Positions 1-7,985 of a stretch of 64,000 bases of DNA are shown piece by piece (positions within the stretch are counted from its first letter, which is position 1; each line of letters starts with the position of its first letter). The notes beneath the pieces were generated by a model. It saw only the letters and a program-made list of their open reading frames with translations. It did no database searches and was not told the origin of the DNA. Position numbers and translations under genes: made by a program. The stretch comes from Streptomyces sp. NBC_00271 (lineage in GTDB: Bacteria; Actinomycetota; Actinomycetes; Streptomycetales; Streptomycetaceae). The DNA lies in contig NZ_CP108070.1 in the NCBI RefSeq assembly GCF_036178845.1, positions 6,448,001 to 6,512,000 of the forward strand, read 5' to 3'.

Positions 1-184
1 GCTCCAGCGCGGGCCGCACCAGGGTCGCCCCGGAGTGGCCCTCGTCCTCGAACACCCACTCCTCGGGCAGCTCAAGATGCGAGGCGGCGGCGTGTGCCCG
101 CAGGGCCGCGGTCTGCGAGCCGATCGTCTGGTCCTTCTTCTGCCGGGCGGACGACACCCGGGCGTAGATCGCCGCGCTGGTCAT
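1..184 (-). CDS. Serine recombinase, N-terminal part (runs off the window)
   Basis: Only about the first 61 residues are visible. They open with an AIYARVSS motif followed by KDQTIGSQ and end near EDEGHSGATL, which is the resolvase/invertase catalytic N-terminus. The nucleophilic serine would be one of the two serines in RVSS. The ATG at 182-184 is preceded by an excellent GGAGGAG ribosome binding site, which fixes the start. The gene follows a small ORF and an HTH/RHH regulator on the same strand, so it looks like the last gene of a three-gene operon from a mobile element. Large serine recombinases act as integrases or transposases. The C-terminal DNA-binding part is outside the window, so the subtype cannot be told. 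Confidence 0.85.
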   Translation of the reverse strand, partial: MTSAAIYARVSSARQKKDQTIGSQTAALRAHAAASHLELPEEWVFEDEGHSGATLVRPALE

Positions 185-320
185 CGGCTCCTCCTGCCTG
201 ATCGGGGCCGGCCCGCACCCGGGCCCGGCGCTGCGGCACCAACACCGCGTAGGCCGCGGACAGGTCCGCCGCCGCATGACGGTCGAAGACCGCCTCCACC
301 TCCACCCGTCGGCCGCTCAC
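72..320 (-). CDS. Small hypothetical protein between regulator and recombinase
   Basis: A GTG at 318-320 overlaps the stop of the upstream regulator gene (GTGA), with GGAGG about 11 bases before it. The first 40 or so residues look like a real protein (acidic, with an alanine-rich segment reading AAADLSAAYAVLV). The second half overlaps the recombinase gene by 113 bases in another frame and reads as low-complexity shadow. No family is recognised. The overlap and position suggest translational coupling within the recombinase operon. A spurious ORF is the alternative. Confidence 0.4.
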   Translation of the reverse strand: MSGRRVEVEAVFDRHAAADLSAAYAVLVPQRRARVRAGPDQAGGADDQRGDLRPGVVRPAEEGPDDRLADRGPAGTRRRLAS

Positions 321-664
321 CGGCCCGGCTGGCCCTCCGGGGCATCCCGCTGCAGGAACTCGGCCAGGGCCTGGGCCACCACCGCGGAGATCGCCCGGTC
401 GCTCTCGTGGGCACGGCTGCGAATCCGTCCTGCCAGAGATTCCGGCAGCTTGACGGTGAACACCACGCTCGACTCGGGGACTTCGACTCGGCCAGCAGCC
501 ATGGCCTGCTCCAGATACCGGCGTGCCTGACGCACCGACACCCCGTACCTGCTCGCCAACGTGCGGGCGGCTGCGGCCGCGGGCACACCCGCTGCGGCCA
601 GATCCGCGGCGGCGTTGACCCGCCGGGCGTACTCGACGCTATCGACACGATCACCACGCACCAT
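317..664 (-). CDS. Small DNA-binding protein with HTH-like and ribbon-helix-helix-like halves
   Basis: 115 residues. Residues about 25-55 resemble a helix-turn-helix (AARTLASRYGVSVRQARRYL). Residues about 65-105 read like a ribbon-helix-helix unit: a strand VVFTVKLPES, then two helices ending VVAQALAEFLQ. Two DNA-binding folds in so short a protein is unusual. No Shine-Dalgarno sequence precedes the ATG, and an inverted repeat ends directly at the start codon, suggesting a leaderless, self-controlled transcript. It lies first in an apparent operon with a small ORF and a serine recombinase, so it probably controls the recombinase. The target and the cofactor role are inferences. Confidence 0.75.
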   Translation of the reverse strand: MVRGDRVDSVEYARRVNAAADLAAAGVPAAAAARTLASRYGVSVRQARRYLEQAMAAGRVEVPESSVVFTVKLPESLAGRIRSRAHESDRAISAVVAQALAEFLQRDAPEGQPGR

Positions 665-690
665 GTCACAAACCTACTACCCATTGTGAC
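665..690. promoter_or_regulatory. Inverted repeat operator at the start of the HTH/RHH gene
   Basis: GTCACAA (665-671) and TTGTGAC (684-690) form perfect 7-base arms around a 12-base spacer, directly against the ATG at 664. On the minus strand a TAGGTT-like -10 box lies six bases before the ATG, inside the repeat, so a protein bound here would block a leaderless promoter. Autoregulation by the downstream gene product is inferred. Confidence 0.55.
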
Positions 691-856
691 GCCCCTTACC
701 CTCCGTGCGGGGAAGGAGTTCCAGCCGACGGTAGCTGAGCGTCACCTCGAAGCAGAAGTTGCCCATTGCGTTGAGGGCGTGAGGAGCGCCCTGTGCGATG
801 TGTTGTTCCGTCACCGCATTAGACTCCCTGCTTCACTGACGAGGGGGAGCCCGTAG

Positions 857-1084
857 ATGACGTCATATCAATTGGGCCAGTTGGACGGCTGGGTCGCCAT
901 GGCACTCTTGGTCATCTGGGGAGCGACAGGCCGATGGCGGTACCACCCACGCCCTGAAGGCAGGAGCACCGAGGAAGTCGCCACCGAGGCGCGGCGACGA
1001 TCCCGGTTGGTCAAACGTTCGATTCTTGCCGTCGCCACGCTGTGGATCCTGACGGACGTCGCCATCACCATATGGGCTTCGTGA
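857..1084 (+). CDS. Small two-helix membrane protein, unknown function
   Basis: 75 residues with two hydrophobic segments, about residues 11-25 (WVAMALLVIWGATG) and 54-73 (SILAVATLWILTDVAITIW). They are separated by a charged, arginine-rich loop. A GAGGGGGAG ribosome binding site stands 8 bases before the ATG. The protein recalls small DUF-type membrane proteins common in Streptomyces accessory regions, but no family is recognised. It stands alone between the recombinase operon and decayed sequence. Confidence 0.6.
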   Translation: MTSYQLGQLDGWVAMALLVIWGATGRWRYHPRPEGRSTEEVATEARRRSRLVKRSILAVATLWILTDVAITIWAS

Positions 1085-1085
1085 A

Positions 1086-1430
1086 AGCCGGAGACCTTCA
1101 GCTTTCACACTCAACTCTGCCTCCGTCCAGAGCCCTTCCTCGGCTTCCGGCGTGAGCGTGATGGTGGCCACGGTCTCGTCACCAGCTTGGTCACGTCGCC
1201 CGGTTGGGCAGGGATAATTCTCACTGAGGCTCGTTCTCACTCCGGGCGGACAGGTCGCCGATCTCGTAGTTCATCTGGTTCAAGTCGCCCCGGAACGTCG
1301 TGATGGTGCACCGGATAGGCCGATCCGCTGTAGGTCGCCTGGGTCGACCAAGGAACGTCGTCTACATAGCGATGACAGAACCGCAATACGGCCTTCGTAC
1401 CTGCCGCGATCTTCGGGCGATCGGCGATCT
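1086..1430 (-). pseudogene. Decayed coding sequence, frames shifted
   Basis: On the minus strand, protein-like stretches run on in different frames. One reads RFCHRYVDDVPWSTQATYSG down to about 1313. Another continues PIRCTITTFRGDLNQMNYEIG and stops at 1221. A third, from about 1190 to 1095, reads TITLTPEAEEGLWTEAELSV. The simplest reading is one or two genes broken by small indels. No family is recognised. The fragment abuts and partly underlies the start of the integrase remnant. Confidence 0.3.
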
Positions 1431-1857
1431 CCGCCGATGGCTGTTCCATCCGGCCACGACGGGGTGGTACCCGAAGAAGGCCCCACAGGAGGCGCGCCCC
1501 GTACCCGTGATGGCGCACCCTTGGCCAGGGGTGCCGGCGCGGGGCCGGAATGCCTCGGGCCGTGCCGACGCATGCTGGCTGCCGATCGCACGAGGCCTCA
1601 CTCCGCACGGGCTCAGGCACTCCCACAAGACAGTCATGGAGGAGCTCGGGACCCCACCCAAGCTCATGGACGAATGCATGGGGCACGAGGATGGCTCGGT
1701 GCAAGCCCGCTACTCGCACATCACGGCGCGGATGAGGAACCGGCTCATGGACGAACTGACCGAGCAGTGGGAGGAGGCGTTGGCGGCACGGTCTGCCATG
1801 CACCCGCGGTCACCGGTGCGCGCGCTCGATGCGCTGCTGAGAGCGCGTCAGCGGTGA
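1300..1857 (+). pseudogene. Tyrosine integrase, C-terminal remnant
   Basis: From about 1436 the frame matches the C-terminal third of actinobacterial phage/AICE integrases. It has HGLRHSHKT (catalytic His and Arg), MGHEDG (second His) and ARYSHIT (nucleophilic Tyr), then a normal C-terminal helix and stop. The N-terminal arm-binding and core-binding domains and the first catalytic arginine are missing; upstream sequence up to about 1430 belongs to other debris. Its end lies 117 bases from the 3' end of tRNA-Pro, the usual integrase position in elements that use this tRNA as attB. This suggests an old integration followed by decay. Confidence 0.75.
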
Positions 1858-1920
1858 CGTTCGGGGAGTCGATTTCCTTGATCCACTCCCCATCCACTCC
1901 CCACAGGCCCTGTGGAACGA

Positions 1921-1959
1921 GTCAGGGCCGGTTTCCCGTGAAGGAAAACCGGCCCTGAC
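1921..1959. terminator. Hairpin terminator after tRNA-Pro
   Basis: A near-perfect 16-base stem (GTCAGGGCCGGTTTCC with its complement at 1943-1959, one bulged base) around a 6-base loop. It lies between the integrase remnant and the tRNA and can serve both strands. Confidence 0.75.
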
Positions 1960-1974
1960 CTGGTGTTTCAGCTG

Positions 1975-2048
1975 TCGGGGTGGCGGGATTTGAACCCACG
2001 ACCTCTTCGTCCCGAACGAAGCGCGCTGCCAAGCTGCGCTACACCCCG
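1975..2048 (-). tRNA. tRNA-Pro (anticodon CGG)
   Basis: 74 bases on the minus strand with a CGGGGTG acceptor stem, an anticodon stem CTTCG/CGAAG closing the loop TTCGGGA (anticodon CGG), a GGTTCAAATCC T-arm and A discriminator. No CCA is encoded. An integrase remnant lies just past its 3' end, which marks it as a former integration site. pSAM2-type elements are known to use a tRNA-Pro gene. Confidence 0.95.
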
Positions 2049-2076
2049 ATTGTCGCTGCTCTCGCGGCGACGTCGT

Positions 2077-2877
2077 TTACTTTAGCCCACCGGTGGCCCG
2101 AGACGAAATCCGGTTTTCGGGGCGTCGTCCGCGGCGGCGGAACTGGTCGGGGCGGACGTGGTCCAGGGCGATGACGAGGAGGGCGAGGGCGTAGAAGGCG
2201 ACGCCGAGGATCGCGGTGTTGCCGAGGATGCCCACGTAGCCGTGCCGGTCGACGTCGACGAAGGGGTAGAGGTAGCGCGCCGGGGTGCCGGGCGGCAGGA
2301 TCTCTCCGCGGACGAGGGAAAAGACCAGGTAGGCGAGAGGGTAGACGAGCCACGTCGTCGCATGCCGGACGGCGAACGGTGCCGGGCGGGTCAGCAGGAG
2401 CCAGTCGATCACCGCGGCGATGGGGATCACCGTGTGCAGGATCTGGTTCGACAGCGCCTGCCAGCCGGTGTGCGGGGCGATGCCCCCGGTCATGGAGAAG
2501 CCGCTGGAGGGGTCCGCCAGGATCAGGTGGTAGACCAGGCCCGTGATCGAGATGTAGAGCAGCGTGCCGCCCATGAGGACCGGGGGCAGCGGGCGACGCG
2601 CCGCTCGTGCCCGCCGAGCCGAAGCGACGAAGACCACCGCCACCAGCAGGTTGGCCTGGATGGTGAAGTAGCTGAGCACGTGGAGCGGACTGCCCAGGCG
2701 CATCTCGATGGCCACGCCCGCGGCCGCGACGAGGGCGACCAGCAGGCGGAAGACGGCCACCAGGGGGCGGCGCACCGGGGCCACCACTGCCGTCGCCGGG
2801 ACGATGGAGGGGGTCGGCGGGGGGATGCCCGGTATGGCGGGCAGGTCGGGTATGTCCCTGGGGAGTGGGGGGATCAT
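2077..2877 (-). CDS. Pr6Pr family membrane protein
   Basis: 266 residues with a proline-rich N-terminus and about six membrane segments. YFTIQANLLV (about 70-79), the YISITGLVYH segment and PLAYLVFSLVRG are typical of the Pr6Pr/FAR-17a-AIG1-like family of actinobacterial integral membrane proteins. The biochemical role is unknown. The gene points toward tRNA-Pro, 28 bases downstream. The start ATG at 2875-2877 gives the usual length. Confidence 0.8.
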   Translation of the reverse strand: MIPPLPRDIPDLPAIPGIPPPTPSIVPATAVVAPVRRPLVAVFRLLVALVAAAGVAIEMRLGSPLHVLSYFTIQANLLVAVVFVASARRARAARRPLPPVLMGGTLLYISITGLVYHLILADPSSGFSMTGGIAPHTGWQALSNQILHTVIPIAAVIDWLLLTRPAPFAVRHATTWLVYPLAYLVFSLVRGEILPPGTPARYLYPFVDVDRHGYVGILGNTAILGVAFYALALLVIALDHVRPDQFRRRGRRPENRISSRATGGLK

Positions 2878-3015
2878 GCCCCCACGCTAAGCAGAGGGGG
2901 CGAATCGGGCGATATGGGTCACCCGGATGGGTGACGGTCGAGCGCTCTCGACCGCCGCACTCCGGCCGACCCGCATCCGTCCGGTCGACCGCCCTCCGAC
3001 CTGCTGCCGTCCGAC

Positions 3016-3942
3016 CTACTGCCGAGCGACCAACGTCAGCAGTGACGCCTCCGGCGGGCACGCGAACCGTACCGGCGTGTAGCGGTTCGTACCGCAGCCC
3101 GCCGAGACGTGCAGGTACGACGTCTGCCCCTCCGCCGTGTGCGTGGACAGGCCCTTCACGCGGTCCGTGTCCAGGTCACAGTTGGTGACGAAGGCGCCGT
3201 AGAAGGGGAGGCACAGCTGGCCGCCGTGGGTGTGACCGGCCAGGACCAGGGGGTAGCCGTCCGCCGTGAACGCGTCGAGCGCACGCAGGTACGGGGCGTG
3301 GACCACGCCCATCGAGAAGTCGGCCGACTCCGACGGGCCACCGGCCACGCGCGCGTACCGGTCCCGCTTGATGTGCGGGTCGTCGAGGCCGGTCAGCTCG
3401 ATCTCGGCGCCTTCTATCTTGAGCGTCCCCCGGGCGTTCGTCAGGTTCAGCCAGCCCGCCGTGTCGAAGCCGTCGCGCAGGTCTTCCCACGGGTTGTGGA
3501 TGACGCCCACGGCCGGCCTGTTGCCGTTCAGACCGTGGCGGCCCTTGGACTTCTCCAGCAGGTACAGGGCGGGGTTGCGGAGTTTGGGGCCGTAGTAGTC
3601 GTTCGAACCGAAGACGTACGCACCGGGGAACTCCATCAACGGGCCGAGGGCGTCCAGGACTTCGGGGATGCCCTCCGTGTCGGAGAGGTTGTCCCCGGTG
3701 TTGATGACGAAGTCGGGGCGCAGCCCGGCCAGGGAGCGCAGCCAGCGCTGCTTCTTGCGCTGACCGCTCACCATGTGGATGTCGGAGACCTGGAGGATGC
3801 GCAGCGGCCGCATGCCTGGTGGCAGGACCGGGACCGTCACCCGTCGGAGGCGGAACGAGCGGGCCTCGAAACCCGCCGCGTACAACAGTCCGGCGGCGCC
3901 CACCGCCGCGATTCCCAGGGGTACTCCGTATTGCGCGCGCAT
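3016..3942 (-). CDS. Membrane-anchored metallophosphoesterase
   Basis: 308 residues. A single N-terminal hydrophobic segment (residues about 7-24) anchors a calcineurin-like phosphoesterase domain. The metal motifs are visible: QVSDIH (about 51-56), NTGDNLSD (about 81-88), GSNDYYG in place of the common GNHE, and AGHTHGGQ near residue 240. The family has two-metal phosphatases and phosphodiesterases. The Asn-Asp in GSND conserves the ligand Asn but changes the following His. The substrate is unknown; related bacterial proteins of this arrangement are often called YkuE-like. The gene is divergent from the yqeY-like gene. Confidence 0.85.
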   Translation of the reverse strand: MRAQYGVPLGIAAVGAAGLLYAAGFEARSFRLRRVTVPVLPPGMRPLRILQVSDIHMVSGQRKKQRWLRSLAGLRPDFVINTGDNLSDTEGIPEVLDALGPLMEFPGAYVFGSNDYYGPKLRNPALYLLEKSKGRHGLNGNRPAVGVIHNPWEDLRDGFDTAGWLNLTNARGTLKIEGAEIELTGLDDPHIKRDRYARVAGGPSESADFSMGVVHAPYLRALDAFTADGYPLVLAGHTHGGQLCLPFYGAFVTNCDLDTDRVKGLSTHTAEGQTSYLHVSAGCGTNRYTPVRFACPPEASLLTLVARQ

Positions 3943-4095
3943 ACGTCCATCGTGTCAGACCCCGACAGCCCCGCGTTCCACCCTGTGGACAGCCTCGAAC
4001 CTGTGGACAGCCTCGCGCCCATCGACGGCGTGTCCCAGGGCACGGCACTGAAATCAGCAGGCGACCGTCGCACCACACCTGCGACAATCGACGGC

Positions 4096-4560
4096 ATGAC
4101 CACGCTCAAGTCGAAGCTGCAGGAAGACCTCAACGCCGCCATCAAGGAGCGCGACGAGCTCCGCTCCGCGACGCTCCGGCTGACCCTCGCCGCGATCACC
4201 AAGGAGGAGGTCGCGGGCAAGACGAAGCGCGAGCTCTCCGACGACGAAGTACAGAAGGTGATCACCCGCGAGGCGAAGAAGCGCCGCGAGGCCGCGGACG
4301 CCTTCGCGCAGGGCGGGCGTCCCGAGTCGGCCGAGCGGGAGAAGGCGGAGGGGGTGGTCCTCGCCGCGTACCTGCCCAAGCAGCTGTCCGACGAGGAGCT
4401 CCAGCAGATCGTCGGGCAGGCCGTCGAGGAGGCCAGGGCGGCGGGTGCCGAGGGGCCGCGTGCCATGGGCCAGGTCATGAAGATCGTGAACCCGAAGGTC
4501 GCGGGGCAGGCCGAGGGCGGCCGTGTCGCCGCCGTGGTCAAGAAGCTGCTCGCGGGCTGA
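4096..4560 (+). CDS. GatB/YqeY domain protein
   Basis: 154 residues, a full-length stand-alone YqeY protein (Pfam YqeY). The family shares the tRNA-binding tail fold of GatB, but its own function is not settled. LKSKLQEDLNAAIKERDELR starts the helical N-domain and EGPRAMGQVMKIVNPK lies in the C-terminal domain. There is no clear Shine-Dalgarno. A GACAAT -10-like box seven bases before the ATG suggests a leaderless mRNA. After the TGA stop the same frame stays open for about 100 codons through an 18-bp repeat tract; see findings. Confidence 0.9.
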   Translation: MTTLKSKLQEDLNAAIKERDELRSATLRLTLAAITKEEVAGKTKRELSDDEVQKVITREAKKRREAADAFAQGGRPESAEREKAEGVVLAAYLPKQLSDEELQQIVGQAVEEARAAGAEGPRAMGQVMKIVNPKVAGQAEGGRVAAVVKKLLAG

Positions 4561-4602
4561 GTCCGAGAGGGACCGGAACCAGTAGTAGACGCGGTACGTG
4601 GA

Positions 4603-4728
4603 CCCGTACAAGTACCTGCACCCGTACGAGTACCTGCACCCGTACGAGTACCTGCACCCGTACTCGTACCTGCACCCGTACTCGTACCTGCACCCGAATC
4701 CGCACGAGCACCCGTACCCGTGCCCGCA
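4603..4728. repeat. Seven tandem 18-bp units after yqeY
   Basis: Seven head-to-tail 18-base units on the pattern CCCGTACGAGTACCTGCA. The first five are nearly identical and the last two diverged. The array lies between the stop codon of the YqeY gene and its terminator hairpin. Because the unit length is divisible by three, every frame stays open. In the yqeY frame it would read as PAPVRV-type repeats. Confidence 0.9.
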
Positions 4729-4751
4729 CCCCCACCACCCCACTCACTAAA

Positions 4752-4801
4752 AGCCATCGGCCTCGGCGCTCCCGATCGGGGAAGCGCCGAGGCCGATGGC
4801 T
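4752..4801. terminator. Strong bidirectional hairpin terminator
   Basis: A perfect 19-base stem (4752-4770 with 4783-4801) around a 12-base loop between the converging yqeY-like and PBP genes. Confidence 0.9.
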
Positions 4802-4841
4802 GTGCTGTGCCGTTCTCTGTCAGCGGTCGTGTCGGGGTGGG

Positions 4842-7145
4842 TTACCCGCGACGACCCCCGTTGCCGTTCTGACCCTGAATGAAGCCCGAGGGGATCGAGA
4901 ACGTGGGCGTCGGGAACCCGCCACCGTTCGTGTCACCAGTGGCGCCACTGATGGTGTTGCCGCTGGTCGTGTTCCCGTTGATGGTGTTGCCGTTGGTGGT
5001 GTTCCCACCGTTCGCGTTGCCCTTGTTGTCGCCGTTGTTCCCGTCGCCCGGGCCATGCTCGTTGTCCTTGGGCTTCTCGTCGGGAATGTCGACGAGGTTG
5101 AAGGACGGGGAGCCCTTACCCGAGAGGGCGCCGGTCATGGCGTCCTTCCAGATCGGGCCGGGCACCTGACCGCCGTAGACGAGGTCGTGGTAGACGCCAC
5201 CGATGCGGATGCCCGTCATCTTGACGTTCTGCTTGGGGCTGCCGACCCAGACCGCGCCCGACAGGTTCGGCGTGTACCCGACGAACCAGGCGTTCTTGCG
5301 CTCGTCCGTCGTACCCGTCTTACCGGCGTTGTCGCGGTCGGAAAGGCCGGCCTGCTGACCCGTACCGGAGTCGATCACACCCTGGAGCAGCGTGTTGACG
5401 GTGTCCGCGGTCTTCTCGGACATGGCTCGCGAGCAGGTCGACTTCGGGACCTCGAGCGACTTCTCCTTGCCGTCGGCCTTCTGGGTGATCGACTCGATGG
5501 CGATCGGCGTGCAGTACATGCCCCGAGAGGCGAAGGTCGCGTACGCGCTCGCCATGGTCAGCGGGGAGATGCCCTTGGAGCCGAGGGTGATGGCGGGCAC
5601 CTCGGGCAGCTTGTCGCCATTGCCCTGCACGACGTGCAGCTTGTCGGTGATCTTCACCACGGGGCAGATGCCGATGTCCGAGATCATCTGCACGAAGTAG
5701 GTGTTGACCGACTTGGCCATCGCCGTCTTCAGTGCGTACGGGCCCTTCTCTTCGGTGCTCTCGTTCGACAGCTTCTCGTTGGTCAGGTTGGTCCAGGGCT
5801 TGCTGCTGCACGTCTGTACGGGGCTGGGGTAGGCCATCTCGTACGGCGACGGGTACTGCTGGGTCGCCGGCCGGCCCTCCTCCAGCGCGGCCGCGGCCAC
5901 GAACGGCTTGAAGGTCGAACCGGTCGGGAAGCCGTAGTTCGAACCGCCCATGTCACGGTCGACCGAGTAGTTGTACTCCGTCTCGTTCTTCCCGTAGCCG
6001 TACGGCCTCGACTGGCCCATGCCGACGATCTTCCCGGTGCCCGGCTCGACCAGGGTGGCCGCCGTGGCGACCGAGTCCGACTTGTTGACGTGGGACTTGA
6101 TCGAGGACTGCACCGACTTCTGCGCCTGCGGGTCGAGCGTCGTACGGATGGTCAGGCCGCCCTGGTTCCAGAGCTTCGCCCGGGCCTCCTTGGTCTTGCC
6201 GAAGACCGGGTCGGTGAGGAACACGTTCTCCACGTACTTGCAGAAGAAGCTCGCGCCCTTGGCCGCCGTGATGCAGCCGTTCTTCGGCTGGCTGACCTTC
6301 AGGCCGAGCTTCGCCTCCTTGGCCTGGTCGGCCTCCTGCTGGGAGATGTCGTGCACCTCGGCCATGCGCTGCAGCACGGTGTTGCGACGCTTGGTGGCCT
6401 CCGCCTCGTCGTTCACCGGGTCGTACCGGCTGGGCGACTGGACGATGCCCGCGAGCAGCGCCGACTCCTGGAGGTTCAGGTCCTTGGCGGGCTTGGAGAA
6501 GTAGCGCTGGGCGGCGGCCTCGATGCCGTAGGCCTGCTCGCCGAAGAACGTGATGTTCAGGTAGTTCTCGAGGATCTTCTTCTTGCCGAGCTTCTCTTCC
6601 AGCTGGATCGCGTACTTGAGCTCGCGGACCTTGCGGCCGAGGGTCTGCTGGGTGGCCTGGGCGACCTTCGTCGGGTCGTCGCCGGCCTCCTCCACGAAGT
6701 AGTTCTTCACCAGCTGCTGGGTGAGCGTGGAGGCGCCCTGGGCGACCCCGCCGTTCTGCGCGTTCTGGTTCAGGGCGCGCAGGACGCCCTTCAGGTCGAT
6801 CGCGCCGTGCTGGTAGAAGCGGGAGTCCTCGATCGCGACGATCGCCTTCTGCATGTACGGCGAGATGTCCTTGAGGTCGACCACCGTGCGGTCGCGCGAG
6901 TAGACCGTCGCGATCTGACCGCCCTTGCTGTCCAGGATGGTGGTGCGCTGACTCAGCGCGGGACTCTTCAGGTTGTCGGGAATCTCGTCGAACCCCTGGA
7001 CGGAACCCTTGGCCGCGAGACCGAGCGCGCCCGCTGCGGGCAGCGCGATTCCGGCCATGACTGCTCCAGCGAGCACGCTGACACCGAGGAACTTGGCGGC
7101 CTGTTGCGTTGGCGACAGACCACCGCCCGAGCGCTTCTTTGGCAT
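4842..7145 (-). CDS. Class A penicillin-binding protein (transglycosylase/transpeptidase)
   Basis: 767 residues. It polymerises and cross-links peptidoglycan outside the membrane. After a short basic cytoplasmic tail, a membrane anchor lies at residues 19-45. The GT51 domain carries EDSRFYQHGAID with catalytic Glu at 106. The transpeptidase domain has STFK (Ser410 to Lys413), SVN (479-481) and KTGT (609-612), so all catalytic residues are intact. The C-terminal 70 residues are an Asn/Gly/Thr-rich low-complexity tail with NGNT units (about 714-735), likely exposed in the wall. It is divergent from wblA; the PonA2-WhiB4 pair of mycobacteria shows the same arrangement. No PASTA domain is seen. 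Confidence 0.95.
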   Translation of the reverse strand: MPKKRSGGGLSPTQQAAKFLGVSVLAGAVMAGIALPAAGALGLAAKGSVQGFDEIPDNLKSPALSQRTTILDSKGGQIATVYSRDRTVVDLKDISPYMQKAIVAIEDSRFYQHGAIDLKGVLRALNQNAQNGGVAQGASTLTQQLVKNYFVEEAGDDPTKVAQATQQTLGRKVRELKYAIQLEEKLGKKKILENYLNITFFGEQAYGIEAAAQRYFSKPAKDLNLQESALLAGIVQSPSRYDPVNDEAEATKRRNTVLQRMAEVHDISQQEADQAKEAKLGLKVSQPKNGCITAAKGASFFCKYVENVFLTDPVFGKTKEARAKLWNQGGLTIRTTLDPQAQKSVQSSIKSHVNKSDSVATAATLVEPGTGKIVGMGQSRPYGYGKNETEYNYSVDRDMGGSNYGFPTGSTFKPFVAAAALEEGRPATQQYPSPYEMAYPSPVQTCSSKPWTNLTNEKLSNESTEEKGPYALKTAMAKSVNTYFVQMISDIGICPVVKITDKLHVVQGNGDKLPEVPAITLGSKGISPLTMASAYATFASRGMYCTPIAIESITQKADGKEKSLEVPKSTCSRAMSEKTADTVNTLLQGVIDSGTGQQAGLSDRDNAGKTGTTDERKNAWFVGYTPNLSGAVWVGSPKQNVKMTGIRIGGVYHDLVYGGQVPGPIWKDAMTGALSGKGSPSFNLVDIPDEKPKDNEHGPGDGNNGDNKGNANGGNTTNGNTINGNTTSGNTISGATGDTNGGGFPTPTFSIPSGFIQGQNGNGGRRG

Positions 7146-7553
7146 AGGGGCAGCCTACGTTCTCATTCGCCGGACACGCGTATATGCCTTGGCCTAAGCT
7201 GCTCTCAACTGTCACAGCAGTATGGCCACGTATCAATACGTCCGGCGACCCCGAATCGTTCCGGAGGTTCCCCAACTTTTTTGGGGAGGTCGTGTCCGAA
7301 TCAGCCTCATGCGTCACCAGGCGTCCGTTGTGACTCAACTGAACTGTCCCGGTTTGCCGGGATACTCACGTATGTCCGCCGCTCACTCCCCCGGGTGATC
7401 TGCCGCTTACGCATAGTCCGTTCGGGCCATTCAAGATTGGGCCCGCAGGGGGTGTTGCGCTGTGCCTGCCTTCCGTAACGTCCTCAACTGGCGGCGGTGA
7501 ATATGCCGCTGCCGCCGTGGGGGAGCCTCGATTCGGGAGAGGACGGCGCCGGT
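7146..7553. promoter_or_regulatory. Divergent promoter region between PBP gene and wblA
   Basis: About 400 bases without a convincing gene. The region is more AT-rich than its surroundings. It contains two dyads: ACGTAT-CA-ATACGT at 7228-7241 and TCCCGG-TTTG-CCGGGA at 7347-7362. The long distance to the wblA start suggests a long leader or several promoters, as expected for a developmental regulator. Individual promoters cannot be fixed from sequence alone. Confidence 0.5.
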
Positions 7554-7892
7554 ATGGGCTGGGTAACCGACTGGAGTGCGCAGGCGGCCTGCCGCACTAC
7601 CGATCCGGATGAACTGTTCGTTCAAGGAGCAGCGCAGAACAGGGCGAAGGCAGTGTGCACCGGATGTCCGGTACGCACGGAGTGCCTCGCCGATGCGCTC
7701 GACAACCGCGTCGAATTCGGCGTGTGGGGTGGCATGACGGAGCGGGAGCGTCGCGCATTGCTGCGCAGGCGTCCCACCGTCACCTCGTGGCGTCGCCTGC
7801 TGGAGACCGCGCGTACGGAGTACGAGCGCGGCGCGGGCCTGCTGCCCCTCGACGAGGAAGAGGTGTACGAGCGCTACGCGGCGGTGGGCTGA
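7554..7892 (+). CDS. wblA: WhiB-like iron-sulfur regulator WblA
   Basis: 112 residues. The four cluster ligands Cys13, Cys35, Cys38 and Cys44 (the last three in AVCTGCPVRTEC) and the GVWGG turn (56-60) define a Wbl protein. A basic segment RERRALLRRRP follows for DNA contact. Sequence and position beside the class A PBP gene identify it as WblA, the Streptomyces counterpart of mycobacterial WhiB4. WblA is known for driving aerial development and lowering antibiotic production. ATG 7554 is preferred over the in-frame GTG at 7497 because it has GGAGAGG upstream and gives the known length. Confidence 0.95.
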   Translation: MGWVTDWSAQAACRTTDPDELFVQGAAQNRAKAVCTGCPVRTECLADALDNRVEFGVWGGMTERERRALLRRRPTVTSWRRLLETARTEYERGAGLLPLDEEEVYERYAAVG

Positions 7893-7985
7893 GGGCGCCA
7901 CGGAGGGCGTCCCGCGGGGCCACCTCGGCCCGCGTCGGACCCACCCGCCGCCTCAGACCCACTCACCGCCTCGGACCCACTCGCG

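Noticed and set aside
4603..4728. CRISPR-like repeats
   Set aside because: Units are directly adjacent 18-mers without spacers, so it is a simple tandem repeat.
3819..7478. A 1219-codon plus-strand open frame opposite the PBP gene
   Set aside because: It is the antisense shadow of a GC-rich gene: composition is Arg/Val/Leu repeats, no ribosome binding site, and it crosses the YqeY gene and its terminator. The PBP frame has all catalytic motifs.
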